NCBI GenBank assembly: GCA_934178345.1
Contig: CAKPQG010000036.1
Coordinates: 1 to 14,255 of the forward strand
From: an uncultured Dialister sp.
GTDB taxonomy: Bacteria; Bacillota; Negativicutes; Veillonellales; Dialisteraceae
Length of the DNA: 14,255 bases
Reading direction: 5' to 3'
The position numbers and the translations under genes were made by a program. The notes below the pieces were generated by a model. That model saw nothing but the letters and a program-made list of their open reading frames with translations, did no database searches and was not told the DNA's origin. Shown here in pieces: positions 12,566 to 14,255 of this stretch (the first letter of the stretch is position 1; the number at the start of each line of letters is the position of its first letter).

Positions 12566-12600
12566 CAGTCACTAGTCTCTAGTCACCAGTCCCTAATTCC
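12566..12600 (+). repeat. Heptanucleotide tandem repeat array upstream of the metallophosphoesterase gene
   Basis: Units CAGTCAC, TAGTCTC, TAGTCAC, CAGTCCC, TAATTCC in exact 7-nt phase. It ends 4 nt before GAGG, the ribosome binding site of the gene at 12617. Confidence 0.85.
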
Positions 12601-12616
12601 CAAACGAGGTTCCCCT

Positions 12617-13333
12617 ATGAAACTATATGCCTTCAGCGATTTCCATCTCTCCGGAGATCCGCCTACGAAGCCCATGGATATATTCGGAGAGAACTGGAAG
12701 AACCACCGCGAGAAGATCGTGAATGCATGGAAGGAGACGATCCGCGAAGACGATGCCGTCATCATGGCGGGCGACCTCTCCTGGGCGATGAGCATGGAGA
12801 GCGCCATCTCCGACCTCACCATGCTTGGCACGCTCCCGGGGCGCAAGATCATCGTCCGCGGGAACCACGACTTCTGGTGGTCCACGGTCACGAAGATGAC
12901 CGCCATGACACATGGCGCCTTCGAATTCATTCACAACTCCGCCATTCAGGTCGGAAATGTAGCCCTCGCCGGTACGCGCGGATGGATTTCCGAGACATCA
13001 AAAACATATAAAGAAGACACCGACAAGTCCATCATCTTACGCGAAGAAGGGCGCATGGAGCGCTCGCTCGCCCTTGCAAAGCAGATGAAGACAGACAGGA
13101 TCATCGCGATCCTGCACTACCCGCCCTTCGATGAAATGCGGCGGCCTTCGCACATGATGGAAATCATAGCCGAAAGCGGCGCAGACCTCTGCCTTTACGG
13201 CCACATCCACGGCGCGCCGAATTTCAAAAATCTGCCGGATTCCCTTCTGGGCGTCCCGCTTCGCCTGACGAGCTCGGACTATCTGGACTTCAAGCCATAC
13301 TTCATCTGTGATCTGGAGGCGCCTCATGCATAG
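12617..13333 (+). CDS. Calcineurin-like metallophosphoesterase
   Basis: This is a 238-residue cytosolic phosphoesterase with the complete two-metal motif series: SDFHLS (7-12), GDLSW (52-56), GNHDFWW (82-88), LHYPP (166-170) and GHIHG (195-199). These supply the Asp, His and Asn residues that bind two divalent metals. The FWW after GNHD and the Trp in GDLSW are typical of a small uncharacterised subfamily; the substrate (phosphoprotein, nucleotide or other) cannot be deduced. I chose ATG 12617, preceded by GAGG 8 nt upstream; the frame is open from 12539, but that part is repeat DNA. The stop overlaps the start of the next gene by 8 nt. Confidence 0.92.
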   Translation: MKLYAFSDFHLSGDPPTKPMDIFGENWKNHREKIVNAWKETIREDDAVIMAGDLSWAMSMESAISDLTMLGTLPGRKIIVRGNHDFWWSTVTKMTAMTHGAFEFIHNSAIQVGNVALAGTRGWISETSKTYKEDTDKSIILREEGRMERSLALAKQMKTDRIIAILHYPPFDEMRRPSHMMEIIAESGADLCLYGHIHGAPNFKNLPDSLLGVPLRLTSSDYLDFKPYFICDLEAPHA

Positions 13334-13559
13334 ACTTGCCGAAAGCAAACTTCTCGCCGGCTTCATCTACGGCGACCCGCACATGCAGGAATACATCTAC
13401 CTTCCCGGCAGCGAGCTGGATGCCGCTTCCCCCATGCTCGTCTACGAGACAGGGAAAGAGCGGCGCGACGTCGATATGCAGGAAGCCCTCTCCCTCGTCG
13501 AGAAACGAAGCCTCAAGCCCTGCAGCCACCCCGTCTTCGGAAAGAATACGATGGGATGA
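13326..13559 (+). CDS. Small protein of unknown function coupled to the metallophosphoesterase gene
   Basis: A 77-residue protein that I do not recognise. The ATG at 13326 lies 8 nt inside the end of the metallophosphoesterase gene, and GGAGG is 6 nt upstream, inside the preceding gene, so translation is probably coupled. A GTG start at 13308 is possible but lacks that spacing. The sequence is soluble and mixed in charge, with no signal peptide or membrane segment; aromatic-rich start (LLAGFIYGDPHMQEYIYLPG), then an Asp/Glu-rich middle and a basic C-terminus (KRSLKPCSHPVFGKN). Codon use (GC-rich third positions) resembles its neighbour. Overlap and length favour a real gene over chance. Confidence 0.65.
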   Translation: MHRLAESKLLAGFIYGDPHMQEYIYLPGSELDAASPMLVYETGKERRDVDMQEALSLVEKRSLKPCSHPVFGKNTMG

Positions 13560-13567
13560 AGGTGGAA

Positions 13568-13602
13568 GGGTTCGGGGTTCAGGGTTCAAGGTTCAGGGGC
13601 GA
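13568..13602 (+). repeat. GGGTTCA heptanucleotide repeat
   Basis: Units GGGTTCG, GGGTTCA, GGGTTCA, AGGTTCA, GGGGCGA: a 7-nt tandem repeat with a different motif from the CYARTCM arrays. It starts 9 nt after the stop of the small gene. Confidence 0.8.
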
Positions 13603-13622
13603 TACGAGAACACCGCCTTTCC

Positions 13623-13774
13623 CGTATCGTCATTCCGAGCGCAGCCGAGGAATCTCTACTGCACTACGGTAATCAGCACGTATGCACCGAGGAAAGACGA
13701 TGCCCATTGCCTCACATGCGGCAATGGGCATTCTGCGATAGAGATTTCTCGGCAACGCTCGAAATGACGATACG
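13623..13774. mobile_element. MITE-like 152 bp inverted-repeat element, copy 2
   Basis: The left end CGTATCGTCATTCCGAGCGC is the inverted counterpart of the right end GCTCGAAATGACGATACG. Homology extends ~35 bp from each tip (through GCCGAGGAATCTCT / AGAGATTTCTCGGC). The interior (CTGCACTACGGTAATCAGCA...) matches the inverted interior of 6317-6469. A further stem GCCCATTGCC/GGCAATGGGC (13701-13710 and 13723-13732) lies inside. No coding capacity. Confidence 0.75.
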
Positions 13775-13796
13775 AGAGAGCCTGCTGTCTCCCAGT

Positions 13797-13830
13797 TTCC
13801 TAATCCCTAGTCCCTAGTCACCAGTCACCC
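13797..13830 (+). repeat. Heptanucleotide tandem repeat array next to the second IS copy
   Basis: Units TTCCTAA, TCCCTAG, TCCCTAG, TCACCAG, TCACCCC. It lies 24 nt before the IS end at 13855. Unlike the other arrays, no resident gene follows it within the window. Confidence 0.85.
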
Positions 13831-13854
13831 CAAATAAAAAACTCACGACAAACG

Positions 13855-14255
13855 TGATCAGCCCCTGTCAAGGTAGACATGGCAAATATCTAAAAAATTA
13901 TAGCCGTAAGTTCCATGTTGGTGTTTTAGTATCAGCATGGGATTTGCGGCATTTTGTTATGCCGCAAATTTCGCTTTGTATTTCTGAATCCGTTTGTTCT
14001 CGGTAATCGGGAACTGTTCCGGGTTCTTCGCGTGCAGAGCTGCCATACGAATTTCCATTGGCGTCCTTACTCCAAATCGTTCCTGAAAACGTTCGTAATT
14101 GTAAAAATGGATGTATTGGTCGATGGCCGAACGCACCTCGTTGCCGCTACTGAACTTATTCAGGGAATACATCTCTGTCTTCACAATTCCCCAGAACCCT
14201 TCCACTGGGCAATTGTCGATGCAATGCCCAACGCGGGACATGGATTGCTCCATAC
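13855..14255 (-). mobile_element. IS3-family insertion sequence, right end (continues beyond window)
   Basis: It starts with TGATCAGCCCCTGTCAAGG, the same terminal sequence as at 1658, after unrelated flanking DNA (CACGACAAACG). It contains the same two stem-loops inside the end, the second overlapping the transposase stop. The rest of the element lies outside the window, so completeness and target duplication cannot be judged. Confidence 0.85.
13957..14255 (-). CDS. IS3-family transposase (OrfB), C-terminal part (5' end outside window)
   Basis: The visible 99 codons encode the end of a DDE transposase/integrase domain: SMSRVGHCIDNCPVEGFWGI, then KTEMYSLNKFSS and HFYNYERFQERFG. The catalytic Glu is in PVEGFWG. 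The reading frame is open to the window edge; the Met at 14253 is internal to the family alignment, not the real start. Unlike the copy at 1761-2055, the CAA codon is intact and the FYN region is canonical, so this copy may be active. Confidence 0.85.
   Translation of the reverse strand, partial: MEQSMSRVGHCIDNCPVEGFWGIVKTEMYSLNKFSSGNEVRSAIDQYIHFYNYERFQERFGVRTPMEIRMAALHAKNPEQFPITENKRIQKYKAKFAA

Larger units (their letters stand above)
12154..12616. other. Intergenic gap between DUF4931 gene and metallophosphoesterase gene, repeats only
   Basis: This 463 nt gap holds no gene and no clear terminator or promoter. It contains the 'GGTTAGCCC' repeat, three heptamer arrays, a CTTTCAAACTTCAAACTTG pair of 7-nt units (12364-12382) and a half copy of the 152-153 bp element. 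Confidence 0.7.

Noticed and set aside
13336..13767. A 143-codon plus-strand frame overlapping the 77-codon gene
   Set aside because: It starts inside the small gene in another frame and continues into repeats; no ribosome binding site or recognisable sequence.
4061..13830. CRISPR array
   Set aside because: The repeats have 7-nt units without unique spacers of constant length, and there are no cas genes.
1658..14255. A composite transposon bounded by the two IS copies
   Set aside because: The left copy is truncated and mutated, and the enclosed genes are ordinary core genes, so mobility as a unit is not supported.

Overview
The window reads as a chromosomal segment of a Negativicutes-type Firmicute, most likely a Dialister-like gut or oral species. 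This is an inference from the tig-clpP-clpX order, the DUF4931 and split chromate-transporter genes, the presence of a filamentous-haemagglutinin/CdiA-type toxin tail, and intergenic spaces packed with short repeats. No rRNA, tRNA or CRISPR array was seen.

Layout. (1) 1-1660: the 3' end of a large CdiA/haemagglutinin-type toxin gene, a tightly coupled four-helix membrane protein gene that looks like its immunity gene, and a broken fragment of another CdiA repeat region. All are more AT-rich than the rest. (2) 1658-2055: a decayed 3' end of an IS3-family element; a second copy in the same orientation starts at 13855 and runs off the window. (3) 2067-5938, minus strand: a strong terminator, clpX, clpP, a repeat-filled gap, and tig (trigger factor) with an unusual C-terminal SAP/HeH-like tail. 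(4) 6121-8076: a repeat cluster, then two half-size chromate transporter genes (plus strand) separated by 314 nt of repeats, ending at a perfect bidirectional terminator. (5) 8079-11039, minus strand: a polar amino acid ABC importer in two transcription units. The permease and ATPase genes share a promoter whose -10 lies inside a 10+10 bp palindrome. The lipoprotein binding protein has its own promoter and terminator and is separated by an inverted-repeat-bounded block. (6) 11359-13559, plus strand: a GalT-like DUF4931 gene, then a metallophosphoesterase gene overlapping a 77-codon gene of unknown function.

Working together: trigger factor, ClpP and ClpX form a protein folding and degradation group; the two CHR proteins probably assemble into one transporter; the three ABC genes make one importer; the toxin and membrane protein form a probable effector/immunity pair.

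The most striking non-coding signal is the repeat landscape. Nearly every gap of more than 200 nt carries degenerate 7-nt tandem repeats (consensus CYARTCM in the direction of the nearest downstream gene), a 152-153 bp inverted-repeat element, a ~100 bp 'GATCCTTCGACTCAG' repeat and a ~120 bp 'GGTTAGCCC' repeat, in a partly conserved order. A 43 bp palindromic mini-insertion with a TTAG duplication sits inside one repeat copy and can be compared with an empty site elsewhere in the window.
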